NCBI GenBank assembly: GCA_004335635.1
Contig: QAXH01001898.1
Span: 1 to 32,417, forward strand
DNA length: 32,417 nt
Source: Chloromonas sp. AAM2
Taxonomy: Eukaryota > Chlorophyta > Chlorophyceae > Chlamydomonadales > Chlamydomonadaceae
Direction: 5' to 3'
Below the pieces are notes generated by a model that had not been told where the DNA came from, ran no database searches, and saw nothing but the letters and a program-made list of their open reading frames with translations. The translations under genes and the position numbers were made by a program. Shown piece after piece: positions 9,867 to 21,600 of this stretch. Position 1 is the first letter of the stretch; every line of letters starts with the position of its first letter.

Positions 9867-11086
9867 ATATGCATCTGGACGTGGTCTGAGATGTGGGCGA
9901 TGATAGCCACCACTGTGGGGCGCCGGGTGGTTTGTGCCTTTTTGCCACTAAACTGAGCATCAAATAACCCGTCAGCAGAGGCATACTTGAACTTATGAAC
10001 CCGTCCTGAAGGGTAGGCTGCATGCCGTACTCTTCCAATGCAGGATTCAGACCATCAGATTCTTCTCCCTTATGCTTGCCCTCTCACCATGGTCTTGAGT
10101 AAACTTTTGCAACAACCGGTCCTAGTGATGGGTCAGCCTCAATTCCAGAGAAGGATGAAAAAGGATGCATGACACTGACAGACTATGGATTGTGCGGGCA
10201 TGCCTACACTTTGGTTCTTGTCCACAGGTTTATCTATCGACACCTGCCAAGCACATTCTGAATTTGGCCATGTTTGCCCCTGTAGAACAGTATGGGCCGC
10301 TTTTGTAGGGCAAAGCCCGGAGTTCTTGTGATCAAGGTGTCAAACACTATTTCGAGGTGATTATGTCAGGCCAGCAAGTGCCCGCTTAGAAAAAGTTTTT
10401 CTCGGGTCAAGCTCAGGAGGCCAGTTCTCGGGTCAAGCTCATGAGTTCTGTTTTGGAGGTGTTGCTCTAGTCTGTACAAGGCTTACATGTGGGTGGCCAT
10501 TGGCCATTCCTGGTGTTCCATCTTCTGTTAACCGTCCGTTCTTGACCAGATGGCCCGTCCCACAGCGCCCACACCTTGACATGGCTGATGCGGCTATGAC
10601 CAGTGGCTGCTCAGTTCGTGCGTTTATCAGGAAGACTCTCATCATGTAAGACCCTGCTGTCCAGTGGTCGGGGTTGACATGCTGTGTCCAATAACCTGAC
10701 ATGCACCCAAGCTCTGGTGAACTCGGTGGGCCCGAGCGTTGGTTGATGTTGTTGGCGTGGGAGGGTAGTGCGCTGGTAGTATGTTGTGCAAGCGTAGCCC
10801 ATCGCAAGAAGCCGGTCATTGTCTGTGGCGCGGCACCACCATGAAGCCCCATGCACCATGAATGTGTTGCCGCCCAGGATGGCTCTAACTATGAAACCGG
10901 CCCTTAACTATGAAAGTCTCCTTTGCCACTCCTCAGACACCGAGGGCCTTCTTCTGATCAGGAGTGTTATCGTTTCTAGTTCCAACCGTGCCGTACGCGT
11001 GTTCCTCGAGGCACATTCGTAGCAGCACTGCAGTGTGCGCAATGATCAGCATGTGCAAATGATTGTCGCTATCAAAGATGTATAGG

Positions 11087-11129
11087 TTGCCAACAGAGGG
11101 TAACAAATTGCCAACTGAAGAGTAACAAA
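11087..11129. repeat. Imperfect tandem repeat upstream of a start codon
   Basis: TTGCCAACAGAGGGTAACAAA (11087-11107) is followed directly by TTGCCAACTGAAGAGTAACAAA (11108-11129). The pair ends 41 bp before the proposed ATG at 11171, so it lies in the promoter or 5' leader of that gene. Confidence 0.6.
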
Positions 11130-11170
11130 TGCCCTGAACATGTAGCCACCCAGCTCAGGGAGTTTAGAGA

Positions 11171-14100
11171 ATGGGAGCAGCGCTCAGTCGAAGCGATCAG
11201 TACTGCTTGTTCGCAAAAAAAGGTGATGTGGTCGACTACGAGGCGTACGCTACAGCTCCATGGCGCAGCGAGCGCTCAAGGGAACTCGATCGATTTGGAG
11301 GTAAGCGCTTGGGAACTGTGTCACATTTGTGAAAGGGAAACGGCAGCAGCGTGCATGTGCATGCATGTCAGACGTATCTAACTGCTGCATCAGCATTCAA
11401 CATTAGAGCTCTCATGGGAAGCCTGACAACGAAGAAACGGCATAGCACGCTGCCAGGCTTGAAAGTCCACAATGCATGGCCCTCCCCCCGACACACGTAG
11501 CATTGATAGCTGCAAACAATGCATGGAATGCAACCACGAGGCTAGCCATCAGACATTGGATTTCCGAACCTCCTGTGATCAGTTTGATAGGGTGACGATT
11601 CTTGTTCAACTTTATGCACATGCCTAGTAAGCTAAACCACTCAGCAAGGGTGTGACCTTTTCTTTCACGCTCGCCTGCAGGCGTGTCCCGCATTGCCATT
11701 GCCAGGGGATCAAGCGTGACTGCAAAACTTCAGTTCCTACAGGTCAGGGGCATGTGGCCAGGGCAGACCTTGCATGTGCCAATGACAAGCCCAGACCAGA
11801 GAAGCAGCACGCTACATATTACACAAAAAACACAAAGGGCCGCTGGTGTCGATATGTAGCCACAGGGCTGACAGGTCAGAAGCGTTACTCTGACGTCACA
11901 ACAGAACATACTGTCACACTGACGAGTGAAGGCGTGCATCTGTACGACCGCAGGAGCAAGTGAAGGCGCAGGCAACCGAGATACAGCATGAGTTTGCAAA
12001 GACAATCACGGAGTTCAAGGCTGAGCAGGATGCATCGGGTGCAGCAGTCTCCAGGTGTGCAACTGAGGGCTCAGGCAGCAGTCATGTTGGGAATACCACT
12101 GGTACTATACAACAGGTGCACGCGAGCATGGCCCGGCGCTAATGGGCGCAAGGTCATTAGGCGGGCACAAGGTTACGCAGGCAGGCATGTGCATATGTGG
12201 TCGGACATCAACTCATGGGCACGTGTGCTGTGCATGGGTATCCAATAATCGGCACAGGCAAGTTGCAGCACCCGGATCACGCAGTCACACTTGGCTACAG
12301 TCCCGGCAAGTGGTCTGGCATGCATTCACATGTGCGGGTGGGCTTCTGTGGAAGGCATGGCAGTGCATGGGCACGCAGGCTGGTGCACATGTACATGGCA
12401 GGAACATGCGACCTTGAACAGGTGCGCAGCAATGCCTGTTGCCATGCCCAATGGCAGGGCAGCAGGCGTGTCTGAGCTCACACAGACCTGTAGCATTTGG
12501 CATGACGCCATCAACGGGTGTGATGCAGGCAGCCTCCAGCCAACCAACCGATCTCGGAGCCAGCATCCCGCCTGCTTACTCCTGCCAGCCAATAAGGCTC
12601 GGCACCAGACAGGGCTGCCAGCCAATCAACCCTGCCAACCAAACAGGCTCAGAACCCAACCGCACCTCACACCCACATCATCATCAAACAGCCCACTGCC
12701 CGGCGTAACGACCTGTTGCATGGTGTGTTTTGCAGGTCGGCACTTGCAGGCGACAGTGTAGCCAGCATGAGCTCACTGCTGCTTCAGCGCTCGGGTGCTA
12801 GCCAATACTCCTTCACCTCCACCCGCTCCTTCCGGGTGCCGAACGGCAGGCCGCCTGGTGCAACAGGCAACCAGCTCATGAAGAAGGTCTTCGACAAAGG
12901 TAAAGAGCTGCACTGGCTGGGGATGACAGCACGTCTTGCATTGCCACCTGAAGTATCAAGTACTGTGTAGAACCCATAACGAGCGCCTCTTCTGTTGCAT
13001 TATGATGCTCCAATCCCTTCAGACTGGGTGCACAGAAGCATGTTTGCACGAAAACTGCTGTTGCCTGGCCGCAAGCTGGGTGCCGCATCAGGCACGTTGC
13101 TGGTTGTGGGCTTTGAAGACGCACACGCTGACAGTATGTCCAGGGCCATTGCTTGCGTGGAGTCAAGCTTGGTATTCCCAAGTACTGGGATTTGGCTCCA
13201 AACTGGGAACACTTGTCCTATAATTACCTATTATTACCATGTGTGGTGTGTTCCCAGGTGCTGAGTTGGAGCGCATGCGTCAGCGCAACCAGGCACTCAA
13301 CGTGGCGGCATGGCGCACTAACATGCACAACGCCCGGCGGCGGGTAATGCTGGTAAGAGGACTGATCAGCATCCACTGGCTTGCTGACGACAAGACAAGA
13401 TGTGGACTTTGGGAAGAGCGCCACAGCAGGCGTTAGAGGTCCAGGCAAGCACCCTTCCTTGGGGACCATGTACGGAAAACGTACGTAGGGTGCCTTTCGC
13501 CTCAAGTGTATCCTGTTTCCTGTTATAGCAGTTAGCTTCCGCCTCATATTAACATCACGCAGCTAACGGCATACGTGAGCAAGTGGCACTGAACACACTG
13601 AGTGCACACACACACTCGTCTTTTGCCTCCAGCCTGACGTGGTTTTCTTGTCAGCCCGGATCATCCGAGGCCACAGGTCAGCGGTGCATGGCGCTGAACA
13701 AGTGCCTACGATGCACTGTGTTCCTGGCTGCAGACGGTCATGGTTGCCAACCGCTTTCAAATGGGCAGCAAGCACCCCAAGCGTCTGCGGCGTGTGGACT
13801 CGTTCAGTTACTACATCCCAGCCTTGCTACAGGTGCAGTGAGGGGGCATCTGACACAGTGCGGGTGCACATGACGATGGGGGGGAGTGAGAGGTACATAT
13901 CAAGGTGGAGCATCGGCGAGCCTGGGCCTACAGCCAGGCATGGCATGGTGTATCCTTGGCTGTGTTCAGATGCGTTTGTGCAGGCCAAGTCAGGCAGGCT
14001 CAGAGACCATACAGGGACCGGGGTCAGGCTGCAGTACGGCATATCATGATCAGTGCAGCAAGAACCCGAGTTTCCTAATCCTGCCACAGCATGTGTGCAC

Positions 14101-17100
14101 AACATCTGCTGCATGCGCTTGGTGGCCGACCCGCCTCCTTGGGGAGGTAGCCAAGCCCTCCACCCCCTGACTGAGACAGCCGCAGCGCTTCATTGGGCAC
14201 TAGACACATGTCGCCTAATCTAGGTCACACCCGAGAACCCATCTCCGAGTTAACTGCTGGCAGAACGTGTTGCCAGCAGGTTTGGATGATGCCTCCCGTA
14301 ATGTGTCGGCATGGTGTTGTGGTTGTACTGGTATGGCTCAGCCCAGCACGCGGTCCACTTCCTGCGCCGTGACATTGGCACTCGCAAGCACACTCGTGAA
14401 TCAACACTATCAATGGCTATGTTGGCAACTTTCATGCAAATGGCGGATTGACCATAAAGTTTTGCAATTGACCATAAAGCAATTGTAACTTCGTTATGTA
14501 AGAGCTTCATGCACTTGTAAAGTGAAGGAAGTGAAGAAAGTCGTAACCAGCTTGCATGGATTGTCTGTGCTTTCAGGGCGACTTGAAGCGGTTTGTGGCC
14601 ACTGCCAGGAAGTACGACGAGTGCATGGAGCGAGTGGCACAGGTGGGTTGATTCTGTGAAAGGAACGCTGCTCATCGTGGAGTTTTGGATGCGCTAGCCC
14701 TACCACCTGCCTTGGTTCCTGGCTCTGTTTTGCTGCAGTTGTGACAGGGGCATTGCCTTCTTGGCACTGCAGATTCCGGTCATGTCATCTGCACAAATGT
14801 GACATGACTAAGTCTCTCAAGCCTCGTGCATTTTCTTTACAATGTGGCTCTCGGCGCCCAATATGCGTGCGTTGTGGCAAGAACACTCTGATGCAATGAT
14901 CCCTGATATCAGGCGGAGGCGGAGGCGGAACTTGCGGCGCAGCGAAAGCTCGAGGAGTCACGTGCTCGTGCCGCAGCGGAGCTGGCCGCGCAGGAGCAAG
15001 TGCACGGCAGCTCAACGTCCTCGCACAAAAAGTGAGTGCAAAAGTGACGATCATCATCCTCAGCACACGTCCAAGGTTGGCAGCAGTGCCCGGCCAGCTG
15101 GCATGCAACGCGAGCCTTGCGCCAACATGAACGAATGCAGCGCAAGGGTCGTCTGGGCCCTGGTGTATGTTTGCAGGTATGTGTTCATCCGCGCGTGTGT
15201 TTTTGTGCGCTGTCCAGGACGTATCGCCCTTTTATTGGTGCGGGTGGCGGGGCACACATGCTGCGGAGGCTGACAGGCAGTGCCGCCCCGTCCTCCGACA
15301 CCACACACCACAGCCCTCCGGCACAGAAAGGGCCCGCTGCATTCGGCCCAGGCAGGAAGTGGCAGGAGCCCCGCGATCCGCCAGCACACAATGCAGAAAC
15401 GATTGAAAGGCATGGGAGCAGTGGCGAGGTGGTTAGCAAACGGTCCTCGGTTAACTTGATCGGTGTCATGAAATTGCATCAGTCGCCTGAGAGCGAAGAC
15501 AGCATATTGCCGCCTGCTCAAAGCGGGGCTCAGAGTGGGCAGAAGGTGGCTAACCTCCACAGCCCAGCTGCTGTGGTGGGGCAGCCTGCGCCAGTGGGAG
15601 CGGGACATGTGCCAACACCATCAGTAGCTGGAAGGTATGACTAGTGGCTGGTACCCGGAGCTGGCCTGTCAATTATTTTTTTGTACAGTTTTCATAGCCG
15701 TGGTGTTCTAGGCTGCGCAAGCCTTTCGCGAGGAGTTCACTTTTTGACTCTATCCAGACCTAGAGGCTTGCCCAGCTTCCCTCTCTTCAGCGTTCCACTT
15801 ATTTTTGATCCACGTGTCCCATGAAAGCCCTGTGCAACCAATGCTCGTGTTTTCCTGTGGTTTAGCACGCAAAACGGACGTCCGGCAGCTCTGCTCCTCT
15901 ATCTTCAGCTATTCTCTCGGCAGAGATCCCTGTTCCGCTCACCTGCACCTTGGTGCATCGCCAATGCCGAATGTGGTTTTGTTGCTGCATCATGTGATTT
16001 ATTGCTGCACCTGCAGCGGCCCTGGTTCCCGCCGTGCCGCCCTGGAACGGCTTCCGTCAGACAAGTACGCCGTGCTCCCGGCCGCCAGCCAGCCAGCACC
16101 CGCACAAGAGCCTGTGACCAGGGCACCCAGGGTGCTGCAGCCCCTGCCCATGCCACCGTTGCCTGGAGAACTCTCCGTTCAAGCAGGGTGTGAGTTCGAC
16201 ATTTAAAATGTTAGCCGTGCGCTAGCCCATAGCCAGTTCTACCTGATGCCAGGTGCCTGGTGCCATTGCTTTCGTTTTTGCCCTTTCCTCCCCTCCCCTC
16301 CCCTGCCAGCTGCGTTCAAGCCTGGCCATACAACTTGCTAGACTAGTTGATACTGCAGACAATACCTCTGTTGGCCAATACCATGCTGTGTGTGACGTTT
16401 GCAGACCACGGTCACTCCACATCACAGCCGGCTGGGTTCCAGCTAGGCGCCACGTCCAAGTATGGCTACACGTCGGCTGCTGGCAGATCACTCATGCCGA
16501 AGCGAGTCAGGGACATTGAGGTTGAAAGACAGCAATGTGAGTGCCAGCTGGGCTGAGCGCGCCCGTCGAGTGATCAGCTGCCTGTTGTTTGTTGGCCTGT
16601 ATGTGGTTTGTTGTTTTTGAACTGACCAGCGTGTGAGCAGCAACATCTGGTTTGACATCCGAGTCGTTTGGGCTGCTGTTAGCTGTGTGCAAGTCCCCGA
16701 TGTTGCTTGCTGGCCTGGTACCTCAGATACCAACATGCGGACAGTGAAGTGCCTGCCCAGTCACACACCTGCTCAACCACCCATGTAGCAAACTCTCAAC
16801 CTGCCCATTTTATTCCATCATGGCTGTTCGTGACACTCACAACATGCTACCCCCGGCCAACCCCCTGCAGTGAGGCGCAGCGAATCAGGCATCACACATG
16901 GGCTTCCACAGCTCGTGGGCCACGTGGCTGAGTCAGACGAGCAGCGGTACGAACTAGCAGCAGCCCTGGTGGCTGCGGCAACCGGCGAGCTGCACCCGCA
17001 TGCATCCTTGCATGCAGCGCATGTGATCCTTCCTCCCCCACGCATCAGCCAGAGCTGCGGTGCGATCGGTCCAGCTTCAACACCAGGGCACAGCCTTACA

Positions 17101-18400
17101 TCCCATGTAGACATGGCCCAGGGGCATGGTGTCTCTGTGGGCATGGAGCCACTGCAAGGGCATGGTATGGCGGCACATCCAGAGCCGCCCAGCCAGTTCA
17201 ACAGCCTTAATGGGCTCATGGAAGGCGGACCCAGGCGCCGAGGCATGGTTGCAGGCCGGCTTCAAGAGACAAGTGCAAATAGTACATCCTTGGGCCATGA
17301 ACATGATAATCCGCAGGTGCGTTGGTGCAAGTTGACAAGCCATGGCAAGCTGTACTGCAGTATGGAAAGACATTGTCAAGGAACTGTGGCCTAGGGGCAA
17401 CTGGTGTGTTGGCATGAGCATGTGTGTGAAATTGCTCTAGATAAGCTGTATACATAATGGAACTCTGACCGTGTTGTTGAGAAATATGGTGCTGATCTGA
17501 TCAGTCCCCGCACCTTGTTGCTCCTCCTGATTGCAGGGGACACAGCACCACAGCGAGCAAGTGGACAGCGATGGCCCTGCAAATGCAAATTTCAAGCAGC
17601 AGTTGGCCCTTCTACGTGAGCGAAGCGGCAAACGGAGTGTAGAAGAAGAGGTCGCGACAGAGATGCAAGCCTTTGCGACAGACATGGCGACCGCTCGGGA
17701 GAAGATGCGAGCGGGTGAGGAGTTAGTTCTGTCAGTAAGTCGGGTAACGTGTGATGTCAGTAATTTTTATGCCACGTAACGCGAGTGGGTAGCCCGTCTG
17801 GTGAGTAGCCCGTCTGGTGCTATTCGTGACAGAAGAGGCCTGTGCACGCGTGGCAGAAGAGGCCTGTGCTCAGCTTGCAAACCCACCATCGCTCGACTCA
17901 CCTTGCTGGGTCCCTTGCAGTACATGTACCTAGCTCGCACCTCAGTACAGGCATACTTACCTGCTCGGGGCATGACCGTGATCACCAAGGCGGTCTGCCC
18001 GTGCCAACTGTCTGCATTGCACTTTGCTTACGGTTGCGCGCGGCAGTGTACCTCGTGTATACTGCACGGGTTCATTTCTGGATCGCTGAGGACGGCGCAA
18101 TGCGCCCCTCGGCCCAAACAGTAAAACCTCTGCCTCAACCGCTTGGCCGCGTTGTCGTCGTCCGCACTGAGATTGTTCCTGTGACCAGCCAGCCCCACAA
18201 ACCCTGCACGACTAGGCAGGCTACCTGAAAGGTCTACTCAACCCCACACTGAGTTCGTAACTGCTGGCACTTTTGCAGATGACCTGGCTGCTGCACAATG
18301 TCAGCTTGAAGAGGAGTGGGAGGCGGAACTGCGTGCACCTGCCCAGACCACACCAGAAGAGGCCACTGTTGAATCCAGCATGCAGCTCTTGTCCATGTAG
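11171..18400 (+). CDS. Unrecognised 804-residue protein, coiled-coil-like, possibly N-myristoylated
   Basis: Fifteen exons join with matching phase at all 14 GT-AG introns: 11171-11300, 11681-11742, 11954-12054, 12736-12899, 13023-13133, 13258-13352, 13734-13832, 14577-14642, 14913-15031, 15218-15634, 16017-16189, 16405-16536, 16871-17316, 17537-17714, 18279-18400 (TAG). The start MGAALSRSD fits the N-myristoylation pattern (Gly2, Ser6). Residues about 60-97 (EQVKAQATEIQHEFAKTITE) and 277-305 (AEAEAELAAQRKLEESRARA) are charged, coiled-coil-like helices. Residues 152-276 form a more ordered, basic part (DWVHRSMFARKLLLPGRKLG; MVANRFQMGSKHPKRLRRVD). Residues 316-705 are Ser/Pro/Gly/His-rich and probably disordered, and a final acidic helical segment follows. 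I do not recognise the family. It could be a membrane-tethered scaffold or an axonemal protein, which is inference only. The next gene starts 281 bp downstream. Confidence 0.8.
17789..17869. repeat. Two short tandem duplications in intron 14
   Basis: GTAGCCCGTCTGGTG occurs at 17789-17803 and 17805-17819. CAGAAGAGGCCTGTGC occurs at 17830-17845 and 17854-17869. Both lie about 75-155 nt inside the last intron of the fifteen-exon gene. The second pair can be read as open frame, but no splice pattern supports an exon. Confidence 0.8.
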
Positions 18401-18440
18401 GTGAACGGCAGGGCAATTGCCGTGGCTCAACCACAGCTTT

Positions 18441-18448
18441 CTATATAG
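18441..18448 (+). promoter_or_regulatory. Possible TATA-like element
   Basis: CTATATAG lies in the 281-bp gap between the TAG of the fifteen-exon gene and the ATG at 18682. It is the only TATA-like string there and would give a 5' leader of about 200 nt. No transcription-start evidence is available. Confidence 0.25.
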
Positions 18449-18601
18449 CTTGACCAACGTAAAGGAATGGAGAGCAGCAGCGTACAGCCGTGCAGCAGTC
18501 GAAGTCGGGGTATGATGCATGTCAAGGTAAAGCTGCCTGTCAAAGCGCACGTCAGGCCGAACGAGTAAGTTACTGTGGCCAACTGACTGCCGCACAGTTC
18601 A

Positions 18602-18606
18602 TGTAA
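18602..18606 (+). terminator. Possible TGTAA polyadenylation signal
   Basis: TGTAA is the usual chlorophyte polyadenylation signal. This copy is 202 nt after the stop codon at 18400 and only 76 nt before the next ATG. It sits in a small inverted repeat, TGTAAC and GTTACA separated by 7 nt. If it is used, the two transcription units nearly abut. Confidence 0.35.
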
Positions 18607-18681
18607 CACGACCTGTTACATCATGAGTCAATAACCTACAAGTGAGGGTTGATTTGCATTTGATGTGGTGTTCTGACGCCC

Positions 18682-21600
18682 ATGGCAGACCAGATACATG
18701 CATGCGCTGTGTGGCGCAGGTATGTCAACCGGGGCAATGCCGCATGGGCCAGCTCGCGCTCCTGGGGTGCACCCACACTGTGGGACAAGGCCAAGCAGGA
18801 GGAATGGATGGGTATGTGTGCACGTCACTGGGGGCATGGCCATTTCTGGACACTGAAAGACAGACGAGTGTTGATGCATGGAGTCGCTCACCCTCCATAC
18901 ATGAGCATACCGCTTCCCTAGTTGGCCTGTGCGTTGTGATGTTGCCGTTACGTGTCTTGTGATTTGTATTTGATTGTGCGAAATGCCAGTAGGTTATCTG
19001 TTGCACTGATCGCTTGCAGGGCATGAGGACTGGAACCTGTGGAAAGCACGCATGGCTCACTGCCTCAAGGCCGGGGGCTTTGCAGTGCAGGTGAGCGACA
19101 GAGCACCATGCAGCACGTTGCTGTGCCACACATGCCCCATGGAACAGCATGGCATAGCATTGTGTGCAGCAGCTTCAACACACGTGGCACACAAAGCAAC
19201 GTGGGTGTGGCACTACTCATGCCTGGTGCCCTTGTCTTGCTCGATTGACCTGGATGCGGCACTACTCATGCCTGGTGCCCTTGTCTTGCTCGATTGACCT
19301 GGANNNNNNNNNNNNNNNNNNNNNNNNNNNNNNNNNNNNNNNNNNNNNNNNNNNNNNNNNNNNNNNNNNNNNNNNNNNNNNNNNNNNNNNNNNNNNNNNN
19401 NNNNNNNNNNNNNNNNNNNNNNNNNNNNNNNNNNNNNNNNNNNNNNNNNNNNNNNNNNNNNNNNNNNNNNGTGCCCTTGTCGTGCCGCTTGACCTGGATG
19501 CGGCACTACTCATGCCTGGTGCCCTTGTCGTGCCGCTTGACCTGGATGCGGCACTACTCATGCCTGGTGCCCTTGTCTTGCCCTGTTGAATCTGTGCAGA
19601 TCCATGCCACAGGTCCAGGTATATTCTTCCCTCTGACCGGCCACACCTACGACGTGTGGAGCTCTGATCCCTGGGAGCTGCTGCTGGCGAACAGGCCACT
19701 GCCTGTGAGTACTGCATGCTCATGCCATCTGCTGTTCCACTAGTGCGATGATACAACTCAGAATAAACACGCACACGGGCTTTTGGTGGGAGAGGCGTGG
19801 AGGACAGGCACATGGGCGTGACAGACACAGGAGGTCACACCAAAACATTTGTTACAAGCAGGGACAGGGCTTGTTGCAGGGGGGCTCTGAACGGGATGCA
19901 GTCATGTGCAGTACTCGCCATCGCCTGGCGTGCAGGGTTGCGGTCTGATGTGGGGCAATGGCCGCTTTTGAAGCACCCCAGGATTGCTACACGCCAATAA
20001 TTGTGTGCCTTGGATTGTGTGTACTGTAGTTAGACACGGGTTTATTTTTGATGTGTGGAGTGGAATCAATGCACCTCACCTTAAGTGCTGGTCCCCCCCT
20101 TGCACCTTCCTTTGACTTCAGGCCAAGGATCGCGTGCCGGGTGTGAGCATGGGCATTCGCATTCTGTCCAACCTAGTGGCTGCTGTTGAGGCGCTGGGCG
20201 GCAAGGCGGGCGTGGCTAGGCTCACGGTGGTGCTGCACCTCACCGAGGAACAGTTTGAGAGCCAACTCGACGTGCTCAGGAGGCACAACTTTGCAGGGTA
20301 GGTGCGGTGGTGCGTGCTAGCAGGGCTGTGTGGTGCAGGTTGTGCACAGAGTGTTTAACAGGCTGTGCTGGAGCATCAGTAATTGTTCTGATATGACACT
20401 TCTATTTGGTGTGCACATGCGACCGTGGTGCCGCCTTGCGCATGCATGGCCTTGCATGGTTTTGTGCACTGCATCAACAGGGCAGCTGGGCTCACAGGCT
20501 TGTGCTGGCCCTGTACGCTTGGGCCCAGCCAATGCTTCACGACTGGCCCCAGCCAAGCATGCATGACAGGCCACAGCCATACTTGACTGGTTTGCTTGTT
20601 GATGCCTTTGGGCATTGGTTTTGAACACGCCTAGGATGCTACGTGTGTGGCATACAGACCTTGGATTGACAAGCGCGGCTAAGTTTTAATTGGTGGGGCC
20701 GTGACATGTACTCGTACGTGACCTTGCGGATGTCGGGTTGGTGCCACATGGCCGATGCAATCGTTAACTCAGCTGTGTTTTCTGGTGCAGGTTGGAGCCC
20801 AAGAACATCATGGTCTTTGTGCAGCGCAAGCGCCACGGGTATGCATACGATGATGCGCTGAGGCGTTTTGTACAGGTAAGCTCACCTTACTGATCCAAGG
20901 TTCACTGGGGCGTTTTAGCATCAGCATCTGCACCAACACCAGCATGCCAATCACGCGTACGGAGCCCATATATTCTTTCTACAAAGCAACAACTTGTGCT
21001 TGGCAGAGATTCATGCCATCGTAGAAACCTGGCATTGCTTGCATTGCTTGCATAGTTCATAAAGTACAGTATCAAGTACAGAGAAGTGCGCAAGTGGTGG
21101 TTCTGGGATTTTGCATGTGACAGTCTTTCAATACTGCACGTACCTGTATGTTTGTGTCCATGCAGTGCACATGCGGTCCCAGGTAGTTCAACGCACGTGT
21201 GTGGTCACTACTTCATCTGATAATGCACTGGTGTTGTGCTTGTTCAGCGCTCATGTGGCCCAATGGAGGGCACGGGCAGCGGCCACAGCCTGATGCAGCT
21301 CAACTGGGTGGGCGAGGCCTGTGTGCTGGACAAGGACGGCCGGCCGCACCGGATGCCGGGCACCGCGCTAGAGGAGATGCAGGCCAGAGGGGTGCAGTGA
21401 GTGGGAAGGCAAAGGAAGAAAGGAGGGGGGCTGGGCAGGAGATGGCCCCAAGAGTAAGCCAGTGGAGTGCAGTGAGTGGGAAGGCTATGCAGGGGTCTTG
21501 GGCGTATCAAGCTGCTGTTCGACGTCCTCATTGAAAAGAAAATGGGAGGGGGGTAAGAGGCAGGAGGTGGGCCCAACAGCAAAGCGGTGTGACAAGCAGT

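Larger units (their letters stand above)
9621..11170. other. Intergenic region, no gene recognised
   Basis: This stretch of 1.5 kb separates the F-box/LRR gene from the fifteen-exon gene. It contains a perfect hairpin with flanking direct repeats (9811-9866), a direct repeat TTCTCGGGTCAAGCTCA near 10400 and 10422, and an imperfect tandem duplication at 11087-11129 next to the following start codon. Open frames on both strands show no domain. Confidence 0.5.

Noticed and set aside
19164..19828. Long frames across the N run on both strands
   Set aside because: They are produced by the minisatellite and unread N codons; the phase-matched exons skip this region.
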